NCBI RefSeq assembly: GCF_024679245.1
Contig: NC_090180.1
Coordinates: 12,966,007-13,030,006, forward strand
Source: Pseudorasbora parva
Taxonomy: Eukaryota > Chordata > Actinopteri > Cypriniformes > Gobionidae
DNA length: 64,000 bases
Direction: 5' to 3'
Program-made: the position numbers and the translations under genes
The notes under the pieces: generated by a model
Told to the model about the DNA's origin: nothing
Databases searched by the model: none
What the model saw: the letters and a program-made list of their open reading frames with translations, nothing else
In this document: positions 1-12,489 of the stretch, in pieces
Position numbering within the stretch: position 1 is the first letter of the stretch
How the letters are laid out: each line of letters starts with the position of its first letter

Positions 1-958
1 TTTGATAGATGCTATGTTAGTCAGAGGCTGCAAAAACTTATTTTGTCACTACCATTTAGATGGTCTCAAAGCTTAAGGATGAACTAAAAGCCACACAACT
101 CGTTTGGCATTTATGGAGTGTTTAAGAAAAGAGGATTGAATAACTGTCTTTTCAGCACCCATGCTGATTGAGAGTGACAGAGAGAGGTCTCTTTTCTGTC
201 AGGACCAGAAGCAGAACAAAACAGAGGATTGTGGGAATCTGTCTGGCTGTTCTACAACCACATCTTCTAGAGCCAACCCTTCTGTTAGTAAGCAGCGGGC
301 GGACCGCAGTGTTTAATGATAACCTCCTGGATATAAGGGTCTTCTGATAACCTCTCAATGCAATTAGTCTCTGAAAGAAAGATGGTGTATAGGTGTACTG
401 CACATGCATTGATTTCCGAGACTTCTGAAAATCAATGCATCCACATTAAACCTACCACAATCTCGATAATCTTTTGAGCAGATTACAGTGGAGAAACAAC
501 ACAATCATACCATAAGAAAGATTGTAAGAGATGCACAGGAAAGAAAATATGTCAAAGGGACCTGTGCACTGGACACTGAGATACATTTGAGATTTGTTTA
601 TTAGAGTAGTTAATGCTAATAAATCAATAAAACAAAAGGCAGTTTAGGATTTTGGCATGTGTAGAGGAAAAGCAATAGGCTAAATATTCTATTTTGAGTC
701 TGTTAGTGATTTTTTTTTTTTTTAAAGGGTGGGCAATGACCCAAAAATGTTTCGCAGGTCTGTTCTGTTCTGCAGGGGGGAAAAAAATCAATGCTTAATA
801 AAATTCAGCTAACCATATAAATGTGCATTGTTCAGAAAGCTATAAATAGGTCTATACGGTAAGCTTTTAAAAAACACTTACCATAAATGTTACTGATAAC
901 ATCAAAGGTATGGTCACACCAATATTAAGAATCTTGCTGAGGGCAAAATTACTGAAAA
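1..958. other. Intron sequence of ntng1, nothing coding recognised
   Basis: This lies upstream of the ntng1 terminal exon and is read as its last intron. It is AT-rich with a T-run near 710. The short open frame at 152-409 (-) has no recognisable motif. I see no exon with splice sites and no complete transposon. Confidence 0.5.
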
Positions 959-1603
959 TTAAAGGGATAGTTCACCCAAAAATCAAAATTTGATGTTATC
1001 TGCTTACCCCCAGGGCACCCAAGATGTAGATGTCTTTGTTTCTTCAGTAGAACGCAAATGAAGATTTTTAACTCAAACCGTTGCACTGTGCCAGTCTTAT
1101 AATTCAATGTCAATGGGATGTATTTCTATGGGACACAAAACAATCTGTTTGTGTTGGAAACTGAAAAGTATTTCTATATTTTTTTTAACCTCAAATACAA
1201 CACTAAGTACAACAGCCGAGAACGCTCCATGACTTTTGCTGGGTGAGGTCAAATTATATTATATGGCGTATGATATGTGCGAGACATCACTTCCGCCACT
1301 TGTATCCCATTGAGATACGCCATGTCGTGTACATTTGACCTCATCCAGCGGAAGTGATGGCGTGCTCACGGCTGTTGTACATAGTGTTGTATTTGAGGCA
1401 AAAAAGTTGTTTGTGCATGTTTATTTTTTTTTATTTTTTTTAAATCATAGAATTATACCCCATTGACATGTATGGCACAGTGCAACAGTTGGGGTAAAAA
1501 ATCTTCAGTTGTGTTCTACTGAATAAACAATCACCTACATATTGGATGCCCTGAGGGCAAGAAGAAAACCTCACATTTTCATTTTTGGGTGAACTATTCC
1601 TAT
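959..1603. mobile_element. Non-autonomous DNA transposon with GATAGTTCACCC-type ends
   Basis: The left end reads AAAGGGATAGTTCACCCAAA and the right end is its near reverse complement (TTTGGGTGAACTATTCCT near 1583-1601), giving inverted termini around about 640 bp. Just inside each end are matching inverted stretches (TCTGCTTACCCC at the left, CCCTGAGGGCAAG at the right). There is no transposase. The same family occurs as a larger copy at 29714-30869. Only the left side keeps a TTAA, so this copy is decayed or its right edge is slightly off. Confidence 0.7.
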
Positions 1604-1652
1604 CAAAATTCTATACTATTTTGGCTAAATAAATGAAAAATAAAGCACTAAA

Positions 1653-2290
1653 AAGCAGTGTTGGGGAAGTGCGAGTTACGTAATAAGATTTTTTTTTCTT
1701 CAAGTAACTACAAAGACTATTAAGCAAACCTGTTGTAATTAAATATGTTAAAGAACACAAATGTATTTAATCTCACTTTATTAGCCAATGTCTTTGCTGC
1801 TGACATTTAATGATCCAGTTCAATAAGCAATGACTTTTTAGATAACTATCATGTTTCATACTTCAGATATAAAAACTAACTGAAGCACAGAGTTGAACTT
1901 TCTTCCCCTGTGTCCTTGAGAATGGCAGCACAGCTGAAAGTTTTCTACGAGTGGCGCCCTCTACTTTACAAGCATACATATACATTTTCTTTTGCATTTG
2001 CACTTTTGAGGCCCTATCATACATCTGGCGCAATGTGACGCCAGGCACGATGCAAGTGTTTTTGCTAGTTTCAGCTCGACGCAGTTATCATTTTCACCTC
2101 CAGTGGCCATGGTGTTTAAATAGCAAATGCACTCGCGCCCATCTGTGTGCTGGCCTGAAAACTAGGCGTGTTCAAGTGCATGGTTTGTGTGTTGCTATTT
2201 TAAGGCAACTGGAAATGGCTGACCAACAAAAACCAGTTGGACTTTAGACCAAGAGTTTTTTTTCTCAACAAAAAACAGGTCTAAAGTCAA
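1653..2290. repeat. Fragments of two dispersed fish DNA repeats
   Basis: The start at 1653 (CAGTGTTGGGGAAGTGCGAG) resembles the CAGTG-type end of hAT elements. The stretch from about 1940 to 2290 (GGCGCAATGTGACGCCAGGC and TGCTATTTTAAGGCAACTGG) resembles a dispersed cyprinid repeat I recognise only by general memory. Neither has a matching second terminus here. The open frames in this stretch are not supported as genes. Confidence 0.4.
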
Positions 2291-2325
2291 TGGCACAGTA
2301 ATAAACTAAACTCAATAAGATTCTT

Positions 2326-2597
2326 ACACTCTAAAAAATGCTGGGTTAAAAACAACCCAAGTTGGGTTGAAAATGCACCGACCCAACAATTGAGTTGTTT
2401 TAACCCAATGGTTGAGTTGTTTTAACCCAGTGGTTGAGTTGTTTTAACCCAGTGGTTGGGTTAAATGTTGCTTAAGACAACCCAATTGCTGGGTAAGAAC
2501 AACTCAACCATTGGGTTAAAACAACCCAATTGTTGGGTCGGTGCATTTTCACCATTTTCAACTTGGGTTGTTTTTAACCCAGCATTTTTTAGAGTGT
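2326..2597. mobile_element. Foldback MITE (Angel-like)
   Basis: A 272-bp nearly perfect palindrome. The left end ACACTCTAAAAAATGCTGGG is mirrored by AACCCAGCATTTTTTAGAGTGT at the right, and the interior repeats TTGGGTTGTTTTAACCCA-type units in both orientations, so the whole element can fold into one hairpin. It has no coding capacity. The terminal sequence and foldback structure fit the Angel-type MITEs of zebrafish; the family name is tentative. Confidence 0.8.
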
Positions 2598-3490
2598 AGT
2601 TTCATTCACAATATGAAAATGATTCCTTTCAATAAGTAACACTGAAACCTCTTCTCTGACCCGTCAGGGAACAGATAGATCTGCCGTATATGCGCGTCAC
2701 TATTGCTTTAGTCGAGAGCTGTCTGTTCTGTTCCGTTGGCGTGTGAAAAAGTCACTGTACTCTGCGAAGGTGTGATACAGCACATATGTCTCCCAGGGAG
2801 AGACAGACCTCGGCCAGGGTTCACACCTCTTTTTTTTCTTAGGTCAGAAGGTAAAGCGCAACACAAGTGTAAATGCAATCCATGCCACTGTACGTTCTAC
2901 ATGTGATGGATGACCTTGCACGTCTTTCACAATGAAGATGAAGACTGGGACAGACATAAGCGTGTGTGTTCAATGCTCCCTCAGTGCACGTGTACATATT
3001 TGAAGAGAGAAGCAGTCAAAGAAACAGCAGCAGCGGGTCTGTCTTCTGGGCACACTTGAACCGCACCCTGTGCTCAAAACTAATCTTGGGTACAGATGCT
3101 GCTGGAAAGACAATAGCTCTGTAGGGTCCTCTGGAGGCCTGTCAGCATTTGGATAATCCCATACATAGTGAACAAAGTAAACTTCAAGCCTGGAGATTTA
3201 AAGTTTAAATCCCAGCAAAATCTTTCCAGAGTTGTCACTCAAAACGGACACTGAGCTTTCCTGAGCACCAGTTAAACCATGCCAGATGGGCTTTTCGTGG
3301 AGAGATATGATAAAAAAAGTGATATTTCAAGCATCCTCGGCAGTTAAAAAAACATATATATTTCATGTGATGTGTTTTGGTTTGTTTATATAATACTAGA
3401 ATTGCAAATATAGTGCATGAAAAACTCTACTTTTAAACTACTGAGAAAAAAATGGATTTGTGTCAAATATTTTTCAATGTGTAGTAACCT
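2598..3490. other. Intron sequence, no feature recognised
   Basis: Mixed-composition sequence inside the last ntng1 intron. It includes a moderately GC-rich part (2650-3130) without terminal repeats or laminin-EGF-like codons. It could hold conserved non-coding sequence, which cannot be judged without alignment. Confidence 0.4.
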
Positions 3491-3494
3491 TTTA

Positions 3495-3830
3495 TGGCCA
3501 TGCCAGCCCTAACAGTGCCCTTTAACTGTGATTAAGTCATGTCGCCTTTATTTCTTTATTGCTTTAAACAATACAGATTGTTTCAAAGCAGCTTTGTAGT
3601 GATAAACAGGTAAATAATGATTCAGTGATGCAAACATTATTCAATTCTGCTGTAAAAGTCAGTTCATTGTTGATTCAGTTTGGTTACAATTACTGTACAA
3701 AGTTCATAGGTTATGGGATGAGTTCAATTCATCTATAATTCAGCTCTGGAGAAAAGTGATGTCATCATCAGCTCCGTTCAGTTCTCATCCAAGTGACAGT
3801 GCAGTCAATAATACTGCTGAAATGGCTCTC
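3495..3830 (+). repeat. LINE/SINE-type 3' tail repeat
   Basis: Contains the stretch TACAGATTGTTTCAAAGCAG (3570-3589), which I recognise as part of a very common dispersed tail in cyprinid genomes, followed by GTGATGTCATCATCAGCTCC and similar segments. No open frame remains. Assignment to a LINE- or SINE-derived tail is from general knowledge of fish repeats. Confidence 0.5.
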
Positions 3831-5515
3831 ATACATTTATACATTCTCTACTGACAAAAAATATTTGATGTATATTTGATGTGTGAATATGTTCTAGTAC
3901 CTGACATATGAAATAAGAGGAAACCTGTGATCTGTTTCAGTTTTTATGCCAACTTTAACAACAGTTCTATATTTTTGAACCAACATGGTTTGAGTGACGG
4001 ATCTGTGACAAAGTTACTACTGTTGCAGCCAATAGTTAATTTCTCCAACAATGCATTTTCCTATTAGCCTGACAAGCCAGACCCACATCAAGATGTTTGG
4101 TCTGGAAACTCACCATTGACAGGGCTCAATCTGAGGAGCGGATATTATAGAATAAAATATTTTAGTTTGAAGTCACCATTATGGTAATCAGTGTTCCCTT
4201 TGGTTAAGCATTTGAAACTTCATTTATATTATTGTAATTCTCAGTGAAGCAACAATAAATCAGTTATTTAATTTCAAAGGTAGAGAAGAAATAAATAGGT
4301 TCCTTTTAAAAGGTGACCAAACTTCTGACTAAATCATTAACTAGTCTATTTTTCATTTCAAATAATTACTTTTAAAATTGTATTGCTAACACTTATGTCA
4401 TAAACCTCTTGTGAAGATTTTAATTGTGTTGATATAATCTATATTCGTGGCAATATCTTGCAATTGACCATGCTTGTCACACACAGACTTCAACAACAGC
4501 ATGCAAAACATAACAGTGGTAACAACAACAGTAGCTTTACCAAATCAACATTTGAGTTACTAGAAGTCGCATGTAAGTGAACTATACTAAGCATGTCATA
4601 CTATTCCTATTTCACTTTACTTTGTTTTTTAAAGCAATCGATTTGCAAGTAAGCCTAACTAATTCGATTTTACAGTGTAGATAAGTCTGGGCTGCTTTAA
4701 ATGGGTTTCAGCATGGTTACTGCTCATGGATGAGTCTTTTTTTTCCTTTCAATTCTGTCCCTGCTTCTCAGAGACCCCAGATGAAATTCATCTGAATGAA
4801 AGCAGCATGTGATTACTCTCCGTTTCTGAGCAAATAGTCCTGTCTCTCCTCCCAAAGCAAATATTTTCCTTGATAATGGAAGCTAGTACAATGGAATAGC
4901 AATCAAATATTTTTCTACTAAAGAGGTTGTTTACAGGTCAAGGGAAGGAAGATAAGAGCAATTCGGGCTGGATTGGCATTATGGCATATATTTAATTCCA
5001 CACCAATTCCCCATTTGTCTTGAGTTTGAGCTTGAATGTTGGAGGGGGAAATGATCACATCATGGATTCCATTTATGGATCCTAAACAATAGGTGTTGAT
5101 TGTATTTATTACAAGCTTCATATGCTAAAAGGACTGATCAATTGGAGTTACCAGCAGTGCAGCATTTCTACTTTCCCCGGTAGCTTAAAAGTCCAAAAGT
5201 CAGCAGTGGTGTTTGCAATTTTGGTCACACACTGTAAAATGTGTCACACAACGATATATTTCCTGCCCCAAATCCCACCTCCCACTCTATGATTAATCAT
5301 ATCACTTCTGCAATATTACAGTGGGACTACCATCCCCTGTGGTGTCCTTAAAAGTAACCGCTGAGCCTCTCGCCAGCGCCCTTCATAAACAATCACACAC
5401 ACAGCAACCTGATGATCATCTTGATGGATGCAATTTTTTTTTTTTCCTGGAAAGTGTTTCCTGGTGGGGGGAGCAAAGCAATGTGTGTTCACCTCTTTTT
5501 CTCTGCTCCCCACAG
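3831..5515. other. Rest of last ntng1 intron with one repeat fragment
   Basis: From 4063 the sequence TTAGCCTGACAAGCCAGACC begins like the TTAGCCTG-ended element at 11788, so a short related fragment probably sits there. The rest up to the exon is AT-rich, with CT-rich sequence and CCCACAG directly before 5516 forming the branch/acceptor region. Confidence 0.4.
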
Positions 5516-5766
5516 CTCGAGTGTGTGACAACGTTCTCCTGCGCTGTCAGAACGGCGGTGTGTGTCACCACCACCAGCGCTGCCAGTGTCCGGCAGGTTT
5601 CAGCGGCATACTGTGTGAGAAGGCCCAATGCCAGGGTGACTCTTGTGAGGAGCTGCAATCCAGTCAGCCGTCCCTCCGCCCCCCACCCGCGGCCCAGACT
5701 CTCCCGCTGGCTCTTCTATCTCTCATCCCCTCCCTGCTGGCCACCCGGGGCCTTACATCACTCTGA
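5516..5766 (+). CDS. ntng1: Netrin-G terminal exon (EGF module plus GPI signal)
   Basis: This exon encodes the last 82 residues of a netrin-G protein, a GPI-anchored neuronal surface protein related to netrins that binds netrin-G ligands at synapses. The exon follows a CT-rich tract and CCCCACAG acceptor. Its first two bases complete a codon from the previous exon, and TGA closes it at 5764-5766. Residues 2-37 form one EGF-like module with six cysteines (CDNVLLRCQNGGVC, then CQC and LCEKAQC). A Ser/Pro-rich spacer follows, then a hydrophobic C-terminus (LPLALLSLIPSLLATRG) expected to be removed on GPI attachment. Paralog choice: ntng2 has the same layout, but the neighbouring convergent vav3 gene favours ntng1. 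Earlier exons lie left of the window. Confidence 0.85.
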
Positions 5767-7059
5767 GGGGAACGCTTTCGCCCCAAAGACATTCTCAACG
5801 GGGGCTCTAATCCGGAATTTCTGTTAGAGGACACACGACGGCTGAAAAGAAATGCTCCCTTGATGCGGAAGAAAAAACTAAACTTATTTTTAGGAAACCA
5901 TAAGGTTTTCTACCCAGTATTATATCAATTAAAGTTTGCCAGGGATGATGGATAAACTGAAGGAAAAGAAAATTGAGAATCTGCGAGAGAGAGAAAAAAC
6001 AAGAACAACAACATAAAATGCTGACACTAATGACTGTCTTTTTCTTTGTTGAAAATGTAAGGATGAAATCAAATCAATACACTGTTACATCGCTCTGAAG
6101 CCATCCGTCAGTTTAAGACTCCATCTCAAACCTCAGAGCGCAGAAACACTGCAATACGATTTGTTTGGAGACATCATTGATGTGAAGATGAATCAATATG
6201 AACTCGTAGACTGTCATTTAAATTTACGCACACACTACCACGGCTGGTTGTCAAACTTCTCACACTTTACCTTTTCCTGACCCTTTCTCTTCTTCCTGTA
6301 ACTCTGTGAAGTCATGTAAAAGACCCCTGATGTATGTCACACACACACACAAAAAAAAGATCCCGTTTCTCAGAAATGCTCAAATATAAAGTAACATGAG
6401 AGACAACTGTTGAAATTTTGTACTGGGGTATTTTCATGACAATGAGAAAGACCTTGTCCATCGATGTGACTTTTTGCATTGCTGCGACAACCTGTAAAAT
6501 TTGGGTGGGTCTTTTTATTATTGCCCTGATGGAGTTGCATATCCCTGTTCAGTTGCTAATCGTTTTGCTTACAACATGCGTTTACATTCTCACCGATCGA
6601 ACTGTACGAAAGGTTTCACCAAAGGGCTTTGGTGAGGAATCTTTTGTTGCTTGAAGCCAACTATGTTTGTGAATTAAAGATGAAAAATAACTGTTCGTGG
6701 CCATTTTGTGAAAGAGATTCTTCAAGAAAGCAGTGGTGTGTTTTCAGCAGCTCAGGTGTGTTTTAAAAGCTCTTAGCAGCTGCTTTAGAGATCCCACAAA
6801 TTGTAGGCGTATGGAGTATTTAAGGGTTAGCACTCTCCCAAACATATGACGATTGTGAAGAAACGAGTAATGTTACAAATGCATCCGCTTTGAATCTGTA
6901 GAATGTATCTGTAGATTCACCTGCCGAAGTATCACTTACCCTCCATTATTTACCCTTATTATGCCAGTTTTCTGAAATCGGATGTAAACATCATGGGTCT
7001 CATAGACTGATTCTGTTCACACCAAGCAATTAGCCAACATACCGTATAATTCAATTTTC
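5767..7059 (+). other. Probable 3'UTR of ntng1 and flank
   Basis: Sequence after the ntng1 stop is free of obvious transposon ends until 7060. Candidate poly(A) signals of the ATTAAA type occur near 5929 and 6672; I see no AATAAA. A short CA run is at 6339-6350. The open frame at 6418-6654 carries hydrophobic residues but no start context or homology that I recognise, and is taken as UTR noise. Confidence 0.4.
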
Positions 7060-7063
7060 TTAA

Positions 7064-8171
7064 AGGGGGGGTGAAACACTCAGTTTCAGTCAATCTCATG
7101 TCAATCTTGAGTACCTATAGAGTAGTATTGCATCCTTCATATCTCCGAAAAGTCTTTAGTTTTATCATATTTATAAAAGAAATATGGGCTGTACCGAGTC
7201 TTTCCGGAAAAAACCGAGCGCCTGGAGGCGTATCGTGTGGGCGGAGCTAAAGAATGACAAGCGCGCAAAGCGATGACGTCCTCAAGCGTGGAGAAACCCA
7301 TCTATCTCAGCTAATACAGATAATGATCCACAATCAAATCTGAGGGAGAAATAAATTGAACAGGAGAAACGGCAACATCAGGACGTCCGTCTCTGTGGTA
7401 TGTAAGTTACAGTATTTAATGGCATCTCCACAGGACATGATTCGGTTTATGGACTATTGTATGCGACTAGACCTTAGAAGTAGCAAGCAGAACGGTTTTG
7501 CACGTCAGACTAGTGTAACGTTATACAGAACAACAATGGAGTAACCGTTAGCGCATTTGAATGACGAAGCACGCGATCGTATCGTTTACTGATGTTTACT
7601 CATGCGACGGTAGCCAATAGCAGAGACATTTGAAGTTGATTTACTCACCGGCATCTTCCAAAGCAGGACCGCTCTGTCAAAAACACACTTCTTTGGTATG
7701 ATTTGGTGAAGTCCTGTGACAGCAGTGACCGTGGAAATCCACTTTGCGACGCGACTGAAGCGATGCCTTGAAGCTTCCCGTCATTTCTGCGTTCAAATCG
7801 GTTCAAATGCAGCGCTGCCTTCCCGGGGCGCGACATAAGTGTTCACGGAGGACTGGATCTGCACCTGAGAGACTGTTTACAGCGTGCATTTCCTCTCTCT
7901 CCCTCTAGTTACGCGCGCGCGCACCCTTCCGGGAGAAGAGCCCGTACAGCCCAGACAAGGACCTTCCGCTCTATTTAACGTCAATTAGACCCATACTCGA
8001 AAAAAACTCGCCGAAACTTGTGAGAAACCGGAAGGAGTATTTTTAACACAGAAATACTCCATCAAACGTCCAACATTAGTTTTTGAAACTTTGTCTATGT
8101 TTAGGATGGGAATCCAAGTCTTTAAAGGTGTAAAAAGCTCAGTATGCATGAAACAGCATTTCACCCCCCCT
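7064..8171. mobile_element. TTAA-flanked non-autonomous DNA transposon
   Basis: The element starts AGGGGGGGTGAAACACT and ends with the complement TTTCACCCCCCCT, flanked on both sides by TTAA (7060-7063 and 8172-8175). This gives 1108 bp with short inverted termini and a TTAA target duplication, as used by the piggyBac and Kolobok superfamilies. The interior is CpG-richer than the surroundings and has several short open frames with no transposase motif, so it must depend on a transposase from elsewhere. Confidence 0.75.
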
Positions 8172-8196
8172 TTAAGGGACAATGAACAGCCAGTCA

Positions 8197-8275
8197 TTAA
8201 TCACAGAATAAAGCCCAACAGGGGGATCAGGAACGACCGGTTGGTATCATTATCCTGCTTATTAGATGGCGACTT
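8197..8275. repeat. Collapsed, diverged copy of the neighbouring foldback
   Basis: Reads like the left arm of the 8542-8683 hairpin (AGAATAAAGCCCAACAGGGG) joined directly to its right arm (ACCGGTTGGTATCATTATCC), followed by a TGCTTATTAGATGGCGAC segment matching the CGCTTATTACACGGCTAC that follows that hairpin. It is most simply an older copy that lost the loop region. Confidence 0.5.
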
Positions 8276-8541
8276 ATCAAAGTCAAACATTACAGATTTA
8301 ATATAATGCTTATAAATATAATGGTAAATAAAATAGCCACATTATTGAAATGGATATATTTTTATTATTCAGCTTTTATTCAATATGCATTAAATTGATG
8401 ATCAAAGGTGACAGTAAGATACATTTTTAACGTTTCAACAGGTTTATATTTCAAATAAATGCTTTTATTTTGACCTGGTAACACTTAAGAATACTGATCC
8501 ATCATTAATGAATAACTACACAGGAACAAGTGAGTAAGTAA

Positions 8542-8683
8542 GGGATAATGTACACCCAGCCGGTTGTTATCGCGGAATAAACCCCGACAGAGTGATCAGG
8601 ACCCCGACGCGAAGCGGAGGGGTCTTGCATCACTCTGAAGGGGTTTATTCTGCGATAAAAACCGGCTGGGTGTACATTATCCC
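8542..8683. repeat. 142-bp inverted repeat (foldback)
   Basis: GGGATAATGTACACCCAGCC at the left is exactly mirrored at 8659-8683. The arms continue inward with few mismatches through GGAATAAACCCCGACAGAGTGATCAGGACCCCG and its complement, around a short GACGCGAAGCGGA centre. The CGCTTATTACACGGCTAC just after it and AGCCGTGTAATAA at 9342-9354 may be the ends of a larger element of which this is one part. Confidence 0.75.
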
Positions 8684-9355
8684 GCTTATTACACGGCTAC
8701 TAGTCTCAAATAAATAATTATTAGACAAAATATTATCTCGAGATTAAATATTTTATTAGCTATTACGCAAAGCTTCCGCGAAGGAAAACAGTTCCAACCT
8801 GCTTTAAGCCTTTATCTATTGCTGAAGATTTGCCATATGCCCTTGCTAAATGTTGAAAATGAATGCTGAAAGGGTAAGTTCACCCAAAAATGAAACCAAG
8901 CCTATGATTTACTCACCCTCAAGTTATCGTAGGTGTATATGACATTCTTCTTTCAGACAAATACAATCGGAGTTATATTTAAAAAGTCCAGGCTAACGTT
9001 AATCCAAGCAGTTGTTGTAGTTGTGTTAGAAGTCCATAAAAAAATGCAGCTGTCTGTCAAATAACGTGTTCCACACGACTCCGATGGGTTAATAGAGCCT
9101 TCTGATTCGAATCGATGCGTTTGTGTAAGAAAAAGATCTATATTAAAAACGTTATAAAGGAAACCTGCCTTGAAGTCTTCCATTGTAGCCATGGCTGTTT
9201 AAGCCACAAGATGGCGTCAGCGTTAAGCATAGAAGTAGTACCGGTCAAGATAACTCGTAGTACCCATATGAGCGGGTGTTCTCTGGAAATAACGTAACGC
9301 TGGAATGCGCGATTGACCAATCAGAATCAAGTATTCACAGAGCCGTGTAATAATG
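8684..9355. repeat. Probable body of TTATTACACGGCT-ended repeat
   Basis: The left side TTATTACACGGCT (8686-8698) and the right side AGCCGTGTAATAA (9342-9354) are inverted copies about 670 bp apart, suggesting a degenerate non-autonomous element attached to the foldback before it. A second repeat end (GTTCACCCAAAAATGAAA, 8878-8895) sits within. Short open frames on both strands have no recognisable product. Confidence 0.4.
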
Positions 9356-9487
9356 AAGTATTAACACTCTAGTAACTACTATTAACTAACAAGAAACTCT
9401 AATCAATAAATGAGTTTGTAATCGTGCGTAGTTAAATGTGGCAGTTTACTATTAGTTAATCAAGAACTATTCAAAAATCTTAACACC

Positions 9488-9566
9488 TGCGAAGATTCAA
9501 ATTTGAGATCGATCAGTGGTTGAATCCGGGTCCGCATATCGAATCTTGGACTATTCGGGGTCAACT
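9488..9566 (-). repeat. Short dispersed repeat also present at 30243
   Basis: Read on the - strand this contains ACCCCGAATAGTCCAAGATTCGAT ... CGGATTCAACCACTGATC ... AATCTTCGCAGGTGTTA. Nearly the same string occurs on the + strand at 30243-30345. The two copies confirm a dispersed family. No termini or coding sequence could be defined. Confidence 0.6.
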
Positions 9567-9826
9567 AATAACATTAAAACAATATTAAAGGCAAATTAAC
9601 AGAGAGTAGAAAGAACAAATACGGTACACCAATTACAAGCGAATTACAAGGTCTAACTGTAGTTGATCAGAACATTAATCAGAGTATGGCTTATTTTGTT
9701 TACATTTAAAGTGTTTTTTATGATAAAAAATACAATACCCCACCCTTTGGTATCACTATGGTATTTGGTATGGGGGCCCAGTAAGATGGTTTGTACCCAG
9801 GGCCAAAAATTTGGTGCTACGCCACT
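9567..9826. repeat. Likely right end of a hAT-type element
   Basis: Ends at 9826 with AATTTGGTGCTACGCCACTG; its complement, CAGTGGCGTAGCACC, looks like a hAT terminus of the CAGTGG type. The left end was not found, so only a fragment is claimed. Confidence 0.4.
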
Positions 9827-11787
9827 GCCCAGAACAGAACCGTACCGCCAATCCAAACTGTATGCTAATTGTCAATCACCTTTGATTGATTAATTGCTGG
9901 TTAATATTCTTGTAGCTCAAATTGTAAGTGGTAAAAACTTAACATTCAATGGGAAAAAAAATAATTACAATGTAAGTGCCTTTGGAAAATTGTCTGACAA
10001 ATGTACAAATGTAAACGGCACTATTACTCAGTAGCTGGTACTCTCAGTCAAAGCACATTTTCTGACAAAGTTCCAACTGAAATCTATTCATAAATATAGT
10101 AGTCACAGGGCAGGATTTAAGGGCACAGCAATAAAAGTTTTCCAGCAGAGACTGAAATCAAATGTAAATCACAAACGAATGAGTAAGAGAGGTGTGTTGA
10201 CGAAATATGGTTTGGAGAATGTCACTCACTGCGAGGCATAACACGCAGTCGTGATACGGCAATCATTTTCAAGTCCACGCTGGGCACTTAAATGGAAATG
10301 AAGTCATTCTGTGCCTGTGACACATGGTGAAAGCGGGTCTGAGGCTGGATAGATTACATTAGTGAGATTAGGCCTCTTCATTTCAATCAAATCAAATCCT
10401 ATATCGCCCTTGATCTTAATAACTTTTTTCCCAAAAGACAAGTATGAATGAAGATGTCATTTTATTTTTGAGAAATAACTGCCATGTCCATTTACTCTTT
10501 TCTAAATTCCATTGATGATTGGGTCCAGGTTGGCCATTTTTGTTCGACTCATTTCGTTCAGCTAAATAGATGCGGTCAAATAATTAGAAGCACTTTGCGC
10601 TTCCAAGATGGAAATTTAAGATTGGACAGATAAATGAGCATAAACATTGCACCCCACCAAAAACAAGCTGTACTGCATCTCATTAGGTTTGAATGCAAAT
10701 GCATTCAGAATGCTAATGAGTCTGTAATGAGACTGAATGCAAACTCCCTCTAGCAAACTACCACCTCTATTTTTGATGGACATCAGGGGTCAATGAGGGC
10801 CCATGCTTTTCCTCATTCCTCAAACTTTACAATGATGACTGGATGCTCTTTAGAAAACAGCTTCTTTTTCAACCAAGACTATTGTTATACATTTTAGCAG
10901 CTATTATTACACAAATGCGTCCCTGATTGTGCATTTCGAAAGCTCTGCATACTAAAAAGGTGCAACAATTCTTTGACTTTCCCTCAAGCTGTGAATAAAT
11001 CCGGAGGCTATTATTTGTCACCTGTTGGAAACAACAGTGGCATGAGTATATACACACAAACTCCAGACAAATCATTTACAGTGCTTTTTCAAAACTACAC
11101 AAAAAGCCTCAGAGACTGTGAGTGAGATCTCTTTCAGTATACTCTTTACTACATCACTCTGGGATCATCAATGGCTTACAAAACTAATGACGCGTTCTCA
11201 GGGTCCCATTTTTCAAAGCGGCAGAACAGCATGAGGAGCTGCCCACTTGAGACTGTGACAATGTTACTAGGCCAAGATGTCCCACACCTGAGATGAGAGA
11301 GAACATGTGGTACATTAGCAGGGCTGTAAAACATATTTTTATGCCTTCCTGCTTCTCCTCCAACTTTCTGGGCCATTTTTAAACTTTTAAAGGTTATAGT
11401 GTATCGAGAATGTGTGCATAGCTCATGGACATTTGATGGATGATTATTGAAGCGCAATATTTTTCAAAGTACAGGAGACTCAGAGCAGATAACATAACAT
11501 TGCCGTAAAACCTTATGCTTTTTCTCTCCAGGATGTGGCCTGTTTTCCAAAAATGATGCTTTCCTGGAAGTAATGGCTACATCCATCTCTGAGGAACAAG
11601 ACTGCTATGCCTTATTCAAAGCAGGGTGTGACACTTTGTGAATGATCATTTACACTTTTTGGAGTAAAAACCAGTACATAAAAGATGTAGTTCACTTTTT
11701 TCTCCCTTATGTCATATATAGTGGGGTCCAAAAGTCTGAGATCACTAATAAAAAAGCTTCTGTTTTGTAATGTAATAATAATAATAG
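9827..11787. other. Intergenic, mostly non-repetitive in appearance
   Basis: About 2 kb without terminal repeats or convincing coding sequence. The 10560-10760 part contains ATTTGCAT (octamer-like) and several TAATGAG/TAATTA motifs, which makes it a candidate for regulatory sequence, but this rests only on short motifs. The open frames at 10869 and 11176 (-) show no domain. Confidence 0.35.
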
Positions 11788-12419
11788 TTAGCCTGACGTG
11801 GTCATACTCAATTCTAGTCAGAATATGAGTCTGATACTTCTCCATTGGGGCGTGTTTCAACCGAACCAGGAAAGACATCAACTGGATAGACCTACAACCA
11901 ATCAGAGCAACGAAGCGACGCATAATGTTAGTTGTCAAATGTCACCAGAACTCAACTGCACTGTGTTAGGAAATCTGCGTTTTTTTCCGCGGGTTGTTTT
12001 CTATGTCGCAACATCAATTATGTGATATATAGACCTAGGAATGCGAATTTTAGTACAAACGCCATCATTTTTCCAGAGGAACCCCTCCTGTGTAAGGATA
12101 AACGGAGTACTTACCAACATGATCATCATTTCAGAGAGAAATAGTGAACGTGAATGCAGATACAAACAAGTTCTCCGTTTAGGATTTGAACAAACCGGTA
12201 CCAGTAAATTAACGATAAATCCAAGCGTCTTTGATGGTGTGCATGATTACATTACTGTTTAACATCTGTCCGTCATCGTCTAAAGCCCGCCCTGACAATT
12301 TCATTGGTCCAAACTGTTTCTGTTCGGGCATAATTACTCCTCTATGGATCAAGTCCAGACCGAGCTGCCCGAGCTCAAATGTTGTGGGCGGGGCTGAGTT
12401 CGGCTGGCATCCAGGCTAA
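11788..12419. mobile_element. Non-autonomous element with TTAGCCTG ends
   Basis: Begins TTAGCCTGACGTGGTCATAC and ends GGCATCCAGGCTAA, so the outer eight bases (TTAGCCTG/CAGGCTAA) are inverted copies 632 bp apart. The interior is GC-richer than the flanks and carries only short open frames. A related start is seen near 4063. Superfamily not assigned. Confidence 0.55.
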
Positions 12420-12489
12420 ATAAATAGTAATAAAGCTAGACAAATAATATAATCAATTTGTTCCTCAATGGAAGCAAAAGTTTTTTTTA

